A stretch of DNA of 64,000 nt from Aeromonas dhakensis (GTDB lineage Bacteria; Pseudomonadota; Gammaproteobacteria; Enterobacterales; Aeromonadaceae). The first letter of the stretch is position 1. Each line of letters begins with the position of its first letter. A model generated the notes under the pieces. The model searched no databases, was not told where the DNA came from, and saw only the letters and a list, made by a program, of their open reading frames with translations. A program made the position numbers and the translations under genes. Positions 9,923 to 20,495 of the stretch are shown here, piece after piece. The DNA is taken from the NCBI RefSeq assembly GCF_000820305.1, contig NZ_CDBH01000048.1, positions 1 through 64,000 of the forward strand, in the 5' to 3' direction.

Positions 9923-9947
9923 AAAAAAAGGCGGCCATCAGGCCGCC
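9923..9947 (-). terminator. Terminator of the chitobiose operon
   Basis: The stem GGCGGCC (9930-9936) with GGCCGCC (9941-9947) and a 4-nt loop is followed on the minus strand by seven Ts (complement of 9923-9929). It lies 18 bp after the stop of the GH20 gene, the last gene of the leftward operon. Confidence 0.9.
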
Positions 9948-9964
9948 AAGGAAAAAAGATAACA

Positions 9965-11833
9965 CTACCTCTGCGGTACCCGGTAACGCACCTGGAGCTG
10001 GTCGAGGATCTGCAGCTGGCCCGGCAGACGGGCGGCGAAGTGCTCCCACCCCTTGCGGGCGGGGGCACTCCAGGCCACCTCGGCGGTCGCCAGCATGCGC
10101 GGGAACAACATATAGTCGAGACGATCACGAGAGGTGATCAGCTCCGACCATAAGGGGCTCAGCACCCCCAGGATGTTATCGTTGGCATGGAAATCGGCTG
10201 GGGCCGGGTCGCACGCGTAGACCTGCGCCAGATTGAGGGTGCCCGCCCAGTAGAGGCCGGGTTCATGGATGTCCTGACTCCAGGCAAGGTCCAGATAGAG
10301 GTGCTGGGCCGGCGCCATCACCACTGGATAACCCGCCGTGGCCGCGTCGAGCCCGGCCTGGAAGCTGGTCCAGGCGAAGATGGTGGCGTCCCGGCTCACC
10401 TTGTCGCCGTGCAAAATCTCCTCCCAGCCCAGCATCCGCTTGCCCTTGCCGGCCAGGTACTGCTGGCAATGACGCAGCAGGTGGCCCTGCAGCTCGCGAC
10501 AATCCTGATAGCCCTGCTGTTTCATCAGTTGCTGGCAGGCGGGGCTGTCGGTCCAGACCCCGCTGGGCACCTCGTCCCCCCCCATGTGCACCAGCGGCCC
10601 CGGGAACAGCTCGCACACCTCGTCCATCACGGCTTCCAGGAATTGATAGGTGCCGGGCAGGGCCGGGTTGAGCACGTTGTCGTCAAAATATTGCACCGAC
10701 AGGTAGCGGGAGCGGTCGGCCTCCTCCACCAGCAGTTCGGGCAGCGCCTTGATGGCGGCGTGGCAGTGACCCGGGATGTCAATTTCCGGAATGATGGTGA
10801 TGCCGAGCCCGCTGGCATAGGCCACCAGCTCGCGCACCTCGCTCTGGGTGTAGTAACCGCCGTAGGGCTCGGGGCCGCCGCTCAGCTGGGGCCCGACGGC
10901 CAGGCCGTGGCCGCGCCAGGCGGCCAGCTCGGTCAGCTGGGGGAAGGCCTTGATCTCGAGGCGCCACCCCTCGTCATCGGTCAGGTGCCAGTGGAAGCGG
11001 TTGAACTTGTAGAGGCTCATCAGCTTGAGCAGGCGCTTGAGGGTGGGCAGGGAGTGAAAGTGGCGGGCACAGTCGAGAAAGATGCCGCGAAAGCCGAAGC
11101 GCGGCGCGTCGCTTAGCTCGATGCAGGGCAGGCTCTCGCCGTGCTGCAGATACCACTGGGCCAGGCTGACGAGGCCATAGCGCCAACCTGCCTCGCCGCC
11201 GGCGGCAATCACTATCTCCTCCGGGGTGATGGTGAGCCGGTAGGCCTCCTGGCCCAGACCGCTTTCAACCAGCCGGATCTCGGCGTCGTGATCCTGCGCC
11301 AGCGCGAGCCCGGTCAGCTCGTTGAAGTGGGCCAGCAGCGGGCCGAGCAGGGGGCTCGGGCCGCTGACGTGGGCGCGCTCCGCCAGCCGGAAGTTGCCCT
11401 CCAGCAGCAACAAGCGATCCGGCTGGGGCACTATGCCGGCGAGGGGCTCCACCTCGGGCAGATCTGGCGCCGCAGTGGCGGATTGTGGCAGGCCCAGCTC
11501 CTCGCCGGTCAGCTCCACCGGCATCAGCTGGGGGCCGCTGCTGGCCCGGGGCAGGCTCAGGAAAAAGCCGCGCGGCATGTCGGAGAGGCGCTTGATGGGG
11601 GTGCTGCGACAGCAGAAGCGCAGCTCGCTGGCCCCCGTTTGCGGGATCAAGACCTTGTAGCTGCCGCTCTGGCGCTCTAGCTCCCCTCCCTCTACCGAGC
11701 CGGGGTCGATGTGACGGGCCAGGCAGAAGTGGAGCTTCCAGGGGGCATCTGGCAGCTGGCTCAGGCTGAAACGAAACCAGACGTCGTCACCATCGCGTCG
11801 GTCGACCTGGGTGTGGATCAGAGGTGCGGACAT
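9965..11833 (-). CDS. GH20 beta-N-acetylhexosaminidase
   Basis: A 622-residue glycoside hydrolase family 20 enzyme that removes terminal N-acetylglucosamine from chitooligosaccharides. The catalytic Asp-Glu pair is in VHMGGDEVPSGVW, and the barrel motifs FLDCARHFHS, FHWHLTDDEGWRLEI and IIPEIDIPGHCHAA are all present. There is no signal peptide, so it should be cytoplasmic and act on imported sugar. It corresponds to the Vibrio cholerae gene VC0613 in the (GlcNAc)2 operon. The open frame runs upstream into the kinase gene, but the ATG at 11833 has AAGGAG upstream and begins the recognisable N-terminus. It is the last gene of the operon. Confidence 0.93.
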   Translation of the reverse strand: MSAPLIHTQVDRRDGDDVWFRFSLSQLPDAPWKLHFCLARHIDPGSVEGGELERQSGSYKVLIPQTGASELRFCCRSTPIKRLSDMPRGFFLSLPRASSGPQLMPVELTGEELGLPQSATAAPDLPEVEPLAGIVPQPDRLLLLEGNFRLAERAHVSGPSPLLGPLLAHFNELTGLALAQDHDAEIRLVESGLGQEAYRLTITPEEIVIAAGGEAGWRYGLVSLAQWYLQHGESLPCIELSDAPRFGFRGIFLDCARHFHSLPTLKRLLKLMSLYKFNRFHWHLTDDEGWRLEIKAFPQLTELAAWRGHGLAVGPQLSGGPEPYGGYYTQSEVRELVAYASGLGITIIPEIDIPGHCHAAIKALPELLVEEADRSRYLSVQYFDDNVLNPALPGTYQFLEAVMDEVCELFPGPLVHMGGDEVPSGVWTDSPACQQLMKQQGYQDCRELQGHLLRHCQQYLAGKGKRMLGWEEILHGDKVSRDATIFAWTSFQAGLDAATAGYPVVMAPAQHLYLDLAWSQDIHEPGLYWAGTLNLAQVYACDPAPADFHANDNILGVLSPLWSELITSRDRLDYMLFPRMLATAEVAWSAPARKGWEHFAARLPGQLQILDQLQVRYRVPQR

Positions 11834-11936
11834 GAAAACTCCTTCGGTTGCACGAGCAGGGGACCGGCCGCCCTGGTGAAGGCGGCTGGCGATGGTTGAG
11901 GGGAGGGCGTGCCGGTGCTGGCCCGGTACGCCCGGT

Positions 11937-12809
11937 TCAGGAGTGCAGGCATGGCAGCGCCTCCGTCTTGGCAAACAGGATGGCCCCTTCCAGCGCGTCG
12001 GCGCCGGGGCTGACCAGCGGCAGGTGCGCCAGACGGGGGGCGAGGCGCATGCCGATGCCGCCGAGCAGGGCAATCCGGTCGGCGCCCAGCTGGCGCATCC
12101 CCTCCAGCAGGATGGCCAGCTGCTGGCAGGTCTCCTCCAGCAGCTGGCAGGCGAGCTCGTCGCCGTCGCTGGCGGCATCGAACACCCAGGGGGCGAAGCG
12201 GCCGTAGTCGGCGGGGATGGCGCGGGCGGCCCAGCGTACCACCTCGGCCTGATCCCGCTTGAAGTGATCGAGCAAGCGGATGGCCAATGTGCTGGGGGGC
12301 AGGATGCCGTCGTGGCAGAGCAGGGATTGCTGGATGGCGCGCAGCCCCAGCCAGGCGCCACTGCCCAGATCCGAGATGGGAAAGCCGCGGCCGGAGCAGG
12401 TGTGCAGCTGGCCGTGGCGATAGATGAGCCCGGCCGAGCCGGTGCCAGCGATGAGAATGGCCCCCTCCTCGCCGCCAAAGGCGCCCAGGCAGGCACCGAA
12501 GGCGTCGGAGGTGAGTCGCACGCTCGCAAAGGGGAAGGGCATGGTCAGCATGGCATGATAGCAGTCGGCCAGCTCGGCGGAGGCGAGCGCCAGCCCGACC
12601 CCCATCCGTTGCTGGGCATCCTCAGCCAGGCCGGCCTCGAGACGGGCCTGCTCGATGGCGGCCAGCACGTTGCCATGGGCGATCTCGATGCCAAGCTCCA
12701 GGTTGGAGCCGGCGGCGCGCCCCTCGCCGAGCAGCTTGCCGGCCCGATCCCGAATGCGGGCGCGGGTGTGGGTGCCGCCACCATCCACCCCGACCCAGTA
12801 CTCAATCAT
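11937..12809 (-). CDS. BadF/BadG-type N-acetylglucosamine/glucosamine kinase
   Basis: A 290-residue actin-fold sugar kinase. The N-terminal phosphate-1 motif is GVDGGGTHTRARI; the second is ILIAGTGSAGLIY followed by GRGFPISDLGSGAWLG; the adenosine loop is LLGGIGMRLAP. In Vibrio the orthologue at this operon position (VC0614, GspK) phosphorylates glucosamine released during chitobiose breakdown. The start at 12809 has GGGAGG 5 nt upstream and gives MIEYWVGVDGGG. It lies 122 bp after the GH9 gene, and that gap holds a duplicated piece of the GH9 3' end. A 103-bp gap separates it from the GH20 gene. Confidence 0.9.
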   Translation of the reverse strand: MIEYWVGVDGGGTHTRARIRDRAGKLLGEGRAAGSNLELGIEIAHGNVLAAIEQARLEAGLAEDAQQRMGVGLALASAELADCYHAMLTMPFPFASVRLTSDAFGACLGAFGGEEGAILIAGTGSAGLIYRHGQLHTCSGRGFPISDLGSGAWLGLRAIQQSLLCHDGILPPSTLAIRLLDHFKRDQAEVVRWAARAIPADYGRFAPWVFDAASDGDELACQLLEETCQQLAILLEGMRQLGADRIALLGGIGMRLAPRLAHLPLVSPGADALEGAILFAKTEALPCLHS

Positions 12810-12912
12810 GACGGCCTCCCTGATCATTTGGAGCACTCAGGGTATTTTGCCAGCTGATGGCCAGGGCAAACCTGGCTGGCTGTATGGAGGATCCACGGCT
12901 TTCCCCACTGCC
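12802..12912 (-). pseudogene. Duplicated 3' fragment of the GH9 gene
   Basis: The gap between the GH9 stop and the kinase start is a diverged copy of the GH9 3' end. A 25-bp block at 12848-12872 is identical to 12960-12984 inside GH9, with weaker similarity on both sides. On the minus strand the fragment reads FALAISWQNTLSAPND, against FALAISWQSALGGSND at the GH9 C-terminus. Its frame is offset from the intact gene and runs to a stop at 12802-12804 that overlaps the kinase start codon. It is a remnant, not a functional gene. Confidence 0.8.
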
Positions 12913-12931
12913 AATGCTGTTCGAGTCTCTC

Positions 12932-14647
12932 TCAATCATTGGAACCTCCGAGGGCGCTCTGCCAGCTGATGGCCAGGGCAAACCAGGCGGCGTGCGGGAT
13001 CCACTGCTCCCCCCAGCGCCAGTTCTGATCCAGCCGCTCCTTGTAGGCCTCGGGGATAAAGGCCACCTCGTTTTCGTCATCAAACCCTGAGGTGATGCCG
13101 TTGCAGATCCCCCCCAGCGCATTGGGATAACCGGCGGTGTAGGCGGGGTTGTTGCTGCCATGGCCCGCCAGCATGCAGGCGTTGAAGGGGTTTTTCCCCA
13201 GGATCCAGTCGAGCTGGTGTTGGCCGAAGGTGCGCAGCAAGCGGCTCTGGTGGGGCAGCTGGGCCGCGGCGGCAAACGCCATGGCCGCCAGCGACGCCAG
13301 CCGGGCGTTCTCCCCCTGCCACCAGTAACCCGACTCGTTGTGATGGGGCATAAAGAAGCTCACCCGGGGCGCCTCATCGACCCCCTTCACATACTGGCGG
13401 GCGAGGGCGAACGGGTTGCCGGGCCGGGCGCAGAGCGTCAGCTCGGCGGCCAGCGCCTGTTCGATGACGCGCTGGGCCGTCCCCTGGCGCGCCGAATCCG
13501 GCTCGATGGCGAGATACTCCAGCAGCGCCAGCACCGGCAGGCCCGCCTCGGCGGCGTGGTAGTAGGGGCGCGCGCCATCCTCGTTGGCCGACCAGTAGTG
13601 GCCGAGCTCAGGGTGAGGGCGCTGGCGGGCACAGAGCTTGTCGGCCCGTACTCTGGCCTCTGTCAGCCACTCTGGGCCCAGGGTGCGGGTCAGCTCGACC
13701 GCCGCCAGCAGGGCGCAGTAGTCGTCGATGATGTTCTCGACCCCGTCGTCCAGATAGGCCAGGTTGTGCTCACGCAGGTGCAGGTAGCCACGACGGGCCG
13801 CCTCGGCGTAACGGCTGGCATCGAAGTCGCCGCTGACGCTCTCGCGAGCGGCGCGGGCCAGGGCGGCGATGGCCATGCCGCCCCCTTGGCGGAAACCGGC
13901 ATGCCAGTTGGCGGACTTGAGCCCCTGCTGGGTGGCGTAGGCGCACAGCTCGCGCTGGGCGGGATCCTTGCTCCACTTGTCGAACAGGGTCATGTAGAAG
14001 AAGCCCGACTCATCCTGCATCCGGCAGAGAAAATCGGCGCCGTGCAGCGCCTCGTCATTGAGCCGCTTGCAGAGGTTGACCCCGTCGATGTCGCGGCGCG
14101 GGGCCAAGAGCTCCCGGCATTTGAGCAGGGCCCAGACCACCATGGGGGTCTGCTGGGGGTTGAGGTAGTTGGCGTAGGAGAGGTGGCTCAGGTATTTGCT
14201 CATGTCGCCGCTGGCATCGAACCAGCCGCCGTGCACGTCCCGGCGCAGGTCGGTGCCAAACAGACGGGCGCTGCGGTCGGCCCGATCGAAGGCGCCGCTG
14301 GCGCGCTGTCCCTTGAAGTAGTGGATGACGTCGGAGAGGCAGCGGCTGGCCAGCAGATCGGGGCCGATGACAAAGCGGGTAGAGCGGACAATGCCTTGGG
14401 CGGTGATCGCCTCCAGCCGATAGTGGCCTGGCTCTTGGAATGCCGAGAAGTCGGCGCGCCAGTAAGCACGGCCCTGCCAGCCTGGGACGCTGCCGGCCGC
14501 TTGCAACGGGGTTTCAAACAGGATCTGGCCATCACCCTGGCGTTGCAGCCTGACATAGCCGCCGAGGTCATGGGCGGGGGTGGCTTGCAGCAGGGCGATC
14601 TTCTCCCCATCGCACGGGTAACCCACCTGATTGATCAAGAGTTCCAT
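12932..14647 (-). CDS. GH9-family chitooligosaccharide glycosidase
   Basis: A 571-residue protein with an N-terminal Ig-like/CelD domain (about residues 1-95, beginning MELLINQVGYPCDGEK) and a GH9 (alpha/alpha)6 catalytic domain. Typical motifs are GGWFDASGDMSKYLSHL with the catalytic Asp pair, HHNESGYW, and LGKNPFNACMLAGHGSNNP near the end. Members at this position in Vibrio operons (VC0615) are N,N'-diacetylchitobiose/glucosamine-specific enzymes rather than cellulases. No signal peptide is seen, so it probably works in the cytoplasm. The start at 14647 has AGGAG 11 nt upstream; the longer frame is not conserved. It is preceded by the two ABC ATPase genes. Confidence 0.9.
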   Translation of the reverse strand: MELLINQVGYPCDGEKIALLQATPAHDLGGYVRLQRQGDGQILFETPLQAAGSVPGWQGRAYWRADFSAFQEPGHYRLEAITAQGIVRSTRFVIGPDLLASRCLSDVIHYFKGQRASGAFDRADRSARLFGTDLRRDVHGGWFDASGDMSKYLSHLSYANYLNPQQTPMVVWALLKCRELLAPRRDIDGVNLCKRLNDEALHGADFLCRMQDESGFFYMTLFDKWSKDPAQRELCAYATQQGLKSANWHAGFRQGGGMAIAALARAARESVSGDFDASRYAEAARRGYLHLREHNLAYLDDGVENIIDDYCALLAAVELTRTLGPEWLTEARVRADKLCARQRPHPELGHYWSANEDGARPYYHAAEAGLPVLALLEYLAIEPDSARQGTAQRVIEQALAAELTLCARPGNPFALARQYVKGVDEAPRVSFFMPHHNESGYWWQGENARLASLAAMAFAAAAQLPHQSRLLRTFGQHQLDWILGKNPFNACMLAGHGSNNPAYTAGYPNALGGICNGITSGFDDENEVAFIPEAYKERLDQNWRWGEQWIPHAAWFALAISWQSALGGSND

Positions 14648-14761
14648 CGAGGTATTACTCCTGTGGTTCACCGACAGGCGGTGAGGCACATCACGGGGCC
14701 ATGGCCGCCCCGTATCGAGGCATGGCCGGACAGCGCTGTCCGGCCGGTTCAAGGCTCACCC

Positions 14762-15754
14762 TCACTCGTAGAGGTAGCAGCGTACGAAGTGGTTGTCGGC
14801 GAGCTTGCTGACGGGGGGCAGGGTCTCCTTGCAGCGCGGCATCACCTGATTGCAGCGCCCGGCGAAGGGGCAACCGCAGGATTCCGGCGTCCAGAGCGGG
14901 ATCTCCCCCTTGCGGCCCCCCTCCAGCTCGGCGTGGATGCTCTTCTCGGGGTCGGGCACCGCCGAGATGAGCAGCTGGGTGTAGGGGTGCTGGGGGTGGT
15001 GCAGGATCTCGTCCACCTCGCCCCACTCCACCATGTGCCCGACGTACATCACCGCCAGATCCTCGGCCACGTAGCGGGCGGTGGCGATATCGTGGGTGAT
15101 GTAGAGCATGGAGACCCCGAGTTCGTCCTTCATCTGCTCCATCAGGTTGAGGATGCCGATGCGAATGGAGACGTCGAGCATGGAGGTGGGCTCGTCCGCC
15201 AGCACCACTTCCGCCTCCACCGCCAGGTTGCGGGCGATGTTGACCCGCTGGCGCTGGCCGCCGGAGAGCTGGTGCGGGTACTTGGCCGCAGTCGCCTTGG
15301 CGGGGGTGAGCCCCACCTTCTCCAGCAGGCCATAGACCATGTCGGGGAGGTCACGCTTGTCGATCACCTTGCTGTGCAGCAGCAGGGGGCGGGCGATGTG
15401 GTGGTAGATGGTGTGGGTCGGGTTCAGCGAACCGAACGGATCTTGCCACACCATCTGTACGCTCTGGCGATAGTCCAGCAGGGCGGTGCCCTTGTTGAAC
15501 TCCTCCAGGTCGCGGCCGCGATAGAGGATGCGACCGCCAGAGAGCTTGTACATCTTGGCGATGATCTTGGCGATGGTGCTCTTGCCGGAGCCGGACTCTC
15601 CCACCACTGCCAGGGCGCGGCCCCGGTGCAGGTTGAAGGTGATGTCCGAGAGGGCCCGCATCTTGCCGCTCTTGATGGCGTTGGAGTTGACGGGGAAGTC
15701 CTTGTAGAGGTGCTGGACTTCGATGATGGGGGCGTCGGTTTTGGCGATTTGCAT
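14762..15754 (-). CDS. Chitobiose ABC transporter ATP-binding protein (second ATPase)
   Basis: A 330-residue oligopeptide/dipeptide-type ABC ATPase (OppF/DppF-like). The Walker A motif is GESGSGKST, the signature LSGGQRQRVNIAR, Walker B VVLADEPTSMLD, and the switch His is in YITHDIATARY. The C-terminal Opp/Dpp extension includes the Cys-rich CGCPFAGRCNQVMPRC segment found in this subfamily. Two ATGs are possible, 15763 and 15754; AAGGA spacing favours 15754. It pairs with the upstream ATPase to drive import of (GlcNAc)2. Confidence 0.92.
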   Translation of the reverse strand: MQIAKTDAPIIEVQHLYKDFPVNSNAIKSGKMRALSDITFNLHRGRALAVVGESGSGKSTIAKIIAKMYKLSGGRILYRGRDLEEFNKGTALLDYRQSVQMVWQDPFGSLNPTHTIYHHIARPLLLHSKVIDKRDLPDMVYGLLEKVGLTPAKATAAKYPHQLSGGQRQRVNIARNLAVEAEVVLADEPTSMLDVSIRIGILNLMEQMKDELGVSMLYITHDIATARYVAEDLAVMYVGHMVEWGEVDEILHHPQHPYTQLLISAVPDPEKSIHAELEGGRKGEIPLWTPESCGCPFAGRCNQVMPRCKETLPPVSKLADNHFVRCYLYE

Positions 15755-15765
15755 GACAGACATCC

Positions 15766-16784
<1,019 letters not shown>

Positions 16785-16788
<4 letters not shown>

Positions 16789-17705
16789 GCTGTCTTCTCC
16801 TGTACGGCCGGTACCGGCGTGGTGACGGGGGCGGCGAGTTTCTTCCAGCGATTGAGCCCCTTGTGGGAGCGCAGCTGCGGGTTGGCGATTTCGTCGATGG
16901 CAAAGTTGAGCAGGGCCAGGCCGGCACCGAGCGTTGCGATGGCGAAGCAGGGGGCCAGGATCTCCCACCAGGCGCCGACCAGGATGGCGCTGGAGGTCTG
17001 GGCGTTGTAGAGCATGATGCCCCAGCTCACGACTGTGGGGTCGCCGAGGCCCAGGAACTCCAGGGTCGCCTCGGTGACGATGGCGTAGATGATGGAGCCG
17101 ATGAAGCTCACGCCGATGATGGAGATGAGGTTAGGCAATATCTCCACCAGGATGATGCGCCAGGCCGGCTCCCCCAGTACCTCGGCGGCGATGACGAACT
17201 CTTTCTCGCGCAGGGCCAGGGTCTGGGCACGGATGACCCGCGCGCCATAGGCCCAGGAGGTAAAGCCTATGATGAGGGCGATCACCGCCGGTGACGCCTC
17301 CCCGATGAAGCTGGCCAGCACCAGCAATAGAGGGAGGTTGGGGATCACCAGCACCACGTTCATCAGGAAGGTGAGGCACTCGTCCACCAGGCCGCCGAAG
17401 TAGCCGGCGGTGATGCCGATGGCGACGGCGAGGGCGCACACCAGCAGGCCCGCGCTGAAGCCCACCATCAGGGAGATGCGGGCGCCGTTGGTGAACTGGG
17501 CCCAGATGTCGTGGCCCATGCGGGTGGTGCCCATCACGAACTCGGTGCTGGGGGGCTGGTGGGGGCGGGCCACCCGCTTGGTCGGTTCGTTGCCGGCCAG
17601 AATGGGGGCGAACAGGGCCATCAGCACGAAGCTGACCACGATGAAGAGGCCGCAGGCGGCCTTCTTGTTGCCCAGCAGGATTTTCAGAATAGTCGGCATG
17701 CGCAT
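16785..17705 (-). CDS. Chitobiose ABC transporter permease (DppC-like)
   Basis: A 306-residue inner-membrane permease with an N-terminal anchor (about residues 18-38), a periplasmic segment (MGTTRMGHDIWAQF), and a five-helix BPD_transp_1 core. The EAA loop that contacts the ATPase is in EVLGEPAWRIILVEILPNL. The start codon lies 2 bp from the stop of the first permease gene. Confidence 0.92.
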
Positions 17706-17706
17706 C

Positions 17707-18690
17707 TTATTTGCCTCCGGTACGCAGACGGGGATCCAGGAAGACGTAGAGCACGTCGGCCAGGAAGTTGAAGCTGAGCATGGTGATGGTCATGATGAGC
17801 AGCTGCCCCTGAATGAGCGGGTAGTCGCGGGCCAGAATGCCCTGATAGAGGGTCAGGCCCAGGCCGGGATAGTTGAAGATCACCTCGGTGATGAGGGATC
17901 CGCCGATGACGAAACCGAGCGCCATGGAGAGGGCGGTGACGCTCGGCAGGATGGCGTTGCGGGCGCCGTAGTTGAAGATCACCCGGTTGCTGGAGAGCCC
18001 CTTGGCCTTGGCCATGGTGATGTAGTCCTCGCCCAGCAGGTTGATCATGTTGTTGCGCATGGTGATGAGAAAGCCCCCCACCTGCACCATGGCCAGGGTG
18101 CCCACCGGCATGATGGCGTGGGTCAGGATGCTCTTGATGTGCTCCCAGCCCCAGTCGGGGGTGATCTCCGGGCTGTAGGCGTAGCCGATGGGCAGCCACT
18201 CCAGGCTCACCCCGAACAGGAAGAGCGCCAGCAGCGAGATGACCACAGGTGGAATGGCCTGCATCACCAGGGTGAGCGGGGAGAGGATGCTGTCGAGGCG
18301 ACCGCCCCGGTGCCAGGCGGCGAAGATGCCGACGATGGAACCGATGGAGAAGCTCAGAATGGTGGAGGTGCCCACCAGAAACAGGGTCCAGCCGATGGCG
18401 CGGCCGAGTACGTCGGCGACCGGTTGGGGGTAGTAGCGCACCGAGGTGCCGAGATCCCAGGTGAAGACGCTCTTCACATAGGTGAGAAACTGGGTGCCGA
18501 TGGGGCCGTCCACGAAACCGAAGGTGGCCTTGAGGGCCTCCAGCGCGGCGGGTTCCATCATGGCGCCGGCCCGGGCAAACATGACGGAGACGGGGTCCCC
18601 CGGCATGGCTCTGGGCAGCAGGAAGTTGATGGTGGCGGCCACCAGAAAGGCGACCAGATAGAAGGAAAAGCGTCTCAGTATGAATCCCAT
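17707..18690 (-). CDS. Chitobiose ABC transporter permease (DppB-like)
   Basis: A 327-residue inner-membrane permease with the DppB N-terminus (ILRRFSFYLVAFLVAATINFLLPRAMPGDPV) shortened here to its key pattern RAMPGDPV. It has six predicted membrane helices and an EAA loop (ITMAKAKGLSSNRVIFNYGARNA region). An AAAGG site precedes the ATG at 18690. It follows the binding-protein gene by about 120 bp, which may contain processing or weak stop signals. Confidence 0.92.
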   Translation of the reverse strand: MGFILRRFSFYLVAFLVAATINFLLPRAMPGDPVSVMFARAGAMMEPAALEALKATFGFVDGPIGTQFLTYVKSVFTWDLGTSVRYYPQPVADVLGRAIGWTLFLVGTSTILSFSIGSIVGIFAAWHRGGRLDSILSPLTLVMQAIPPVVISLLALFLFGVSLEWLPIGYAYSPEITPDWGWEHIKSILTHAIMPVGTLAMVQVGGFLITMRNNMINLLGEDYITMAKAKGLSSNRVIFNYGARNAILPSVTALSMALGFVIGGSLITEVIFNYPGLGLTLYQGILARDYPLIQGQLLIMTITMLSFNFLADVLYVFLDPRLRTGGK

Positions 18691-18809
18691 GATGATACCT
18701 TTTACTGCTGGTCCGCCCCGCGCCGGGCATAGTTACCCCAACCCCGGCAGAGCCGGGAGATAAGGGGGATGGGCGGGGAAGAGGGCCCCCCGCAGGGGGC
18801 CGGGATTGA

Positions 18810-20495
18810 TTAGCTGTTCGGCTTGAGTGACAACACGTGCAGCAGACGCTCCGGGGTGTCCGGGTGAACCTGCGGCTTGGCGACCGGGTTGTCGGCACTG
18901 AACCAGCCGTGGAAACGCTTGGTGCTGTATTCGTACCAGGTCGGGTTGTTGAATACCGGGATGATGGTCTGGTTGGCACCGACCCTGTCCTGGATCTCGA
19001 ACATGATCTCCTTCTGCTTGGCGGCATCGGCGGTCTGGGTAAAGTCGTCGATCAGCTTGTCGAGCGCCGGATCCTTGTAGCGGGGCGCCGCGAAGCGGTT
19101 GCCGCGCTCACCCATGTTGCGGGAGTGGAAGGCGGTCTCGAAGTACTTGTGCGGGTTGGCACCGGCAAAGTAACCCTGCAGGGCGACGTCGAAGTCACCG
19201 GTGATCAGGTTTTCGGTCCAGACGGTGGCTTCCGGGGTGGCGGTCTTGGCGTTCAGGCCCAGTGCCTGCAGCCCTTCCACGCCGATCTGGGCGGTGTTGA
19301 CCCAGTCGGTCCAGCCATTCGGTACCAGCACCTTGAACTCGATCTTCTGGCAGGTGGGGGTGTCGAGGAACTTGTCGCCGTCACAATCCTTGTAGCCGGC
19401 CTGTTTCAGCAGGGCCTTGGCGCCTTCCAGATCGAACTTGTTGTACTTGCCGTACTTCTTGTCCACTTCCGGGTTGTTCCAGGAGTCGAACGCCTTGCCC
19501 AGACCTGACGGGTACTCGTTGACGGTCGGGTAGCCGTAGCCCGCGATGTCCACCATGGACTGGCGGTCCATCGCCATGGAGAAGGCGCGGCGGAAGTTGA
19601 CGTCGTTGAAGGCTTCGTGGTTGCCCGGTTTCTTGGCCTGGAAGTTGACGTTGAACGCCACGGTGCCGGAGGCCGGGAACCAGTATTTGTTGTTCTTGGG
19701 ATCGTTGCCGACGTAGAGGCGCTCGATGTCCGGCACGAAGGAGCCGAACCAGTCCACATCACCCTTCATCACCGCGGCCAGTACCTGGTCGTTGGTGGCC
19801 ATCTGCGGCATGCGCAGGCAGTCGATGGAGAGGTTGGCGTTGTCCCAGTAGTGCGGGTTGCGGCACTGGGTGTAGAGCTGGGCGGAGAAGTTGTCCACTT
19901 CGGTGAAGGGACCGGTGCCGACCGGCTTGTCGTTGGTGAAGGCGACCGGGTCTTTCACCGATTTCCACTGATGCTCCGGCACGATGGGCACCAGCACCAG
20001 GTCGTTCACCACGTTGGTGTTGACGTCGGTCAGGTCGAACTTGATCTTGTTGGGAGCCAGCTTCTCGACGCTCTTGATCTGGGTCCAGATTGAGCGCTCG
20101 TCCAGCGCCTTGTTGGCCTTGACCAGGTTGAAGGAGAAGAGGACGTCATCGGCGGTAAAGGGCTGACCGTCCGACCACTTCACCCCGTCACGCAGATCGA
20201 AGGTGACGGACTTGAGGTCCTTGCTGAACTCGAAGTGGGTGGCCAGACGATAGACGGGCTTGCCGCCCTGCATATCGTTGAAGATCACCAGGGGTTCATA
20301 GATGAAGTGACGGGTGGTGTGCAGCAGACCCGCTTGCAGGAAGGGGTTGAAGTTCTTGACCCACGCGGTTTCCTGTTGTGCGACCAGGGTCAGCACCGTC
20401 TTGTTGTCCGCCGCCATGGCGTTGCCGGCAGCGCCGGCAAGCATCATGGTGCCCAGCATTACAGCAGTAGAGATTTTGGATACTTTGGCAAGCAT
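18810..20495 (-). CDS. Chitin oligosaccharide-binding protein (CBP)
   Basis: A 561-residue periplasmic SBP_bac_5 family protein with a classic signal peptide (MLAKVSKISTAVMLGTMMLA.. ending AMA-ADN near residue 28). The family core includes YEPLVIFND, FDLRDGVKWSDGQPFTADDV and PVGTGPF. By position next to the transporter and ChiS it corresponds to V. cholerae VC0620, which delivers (GlcNAc)n to the ABC transporter and, when unliganded, holds ChiS inactive. AAGGAAA lies just upstream of the ATG at 20495. It is the first gene of the leftward operon. Confidence 0.93.
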   Translation of the reverse strand: MLAKVSKISTAVMLGTMMLAGAAGNAMAADNKTVLTLVAQQETAWVKNFNPFLQAGLLHTTRHFIYEPLVIFNDMQGGKPVYRLATHFEFSKDLKSVTFDLRDGVKWSDGQPFTADDVLFSFNLVKANKALDERSIWTQIKSVEKLAPNKIKFDLTDVNTNVVNDLVLVPIVPEHQWKSVKDPVAFTNDKPVGTGPFTEVDNFSAQLYTQCRNPHYWDNANLSIDCLRMPQMATNDQVLAAVMKGDVDWFGSFVPDIERLYVGNDPKNNKYWFPASGTVAFNVNFQAKKPGNHEAFNDVNFRRAFSMAMDRQSMVDIAGYGYPTVNEYPSGLGKAFDSWNNPEVDKKYGKYNKFDLEGAKALLKQAGYKDCDGDKFLDTPTCQKIEFKVLVPNGWTDWVNTAQIGVEGLQALGLNAKTATPEATVWTENLITGDFDVALQGYFAGANPHKYFETAFHSRNMGERGNRFAAPRYKDPALDKLIDDFTQTADAAKQKEIMFEIQDRVGANQTIIPVFNNPTWYEYSTKRFHGWFSADNPVAKPQVHPDTPERLLHVLSLKPNS

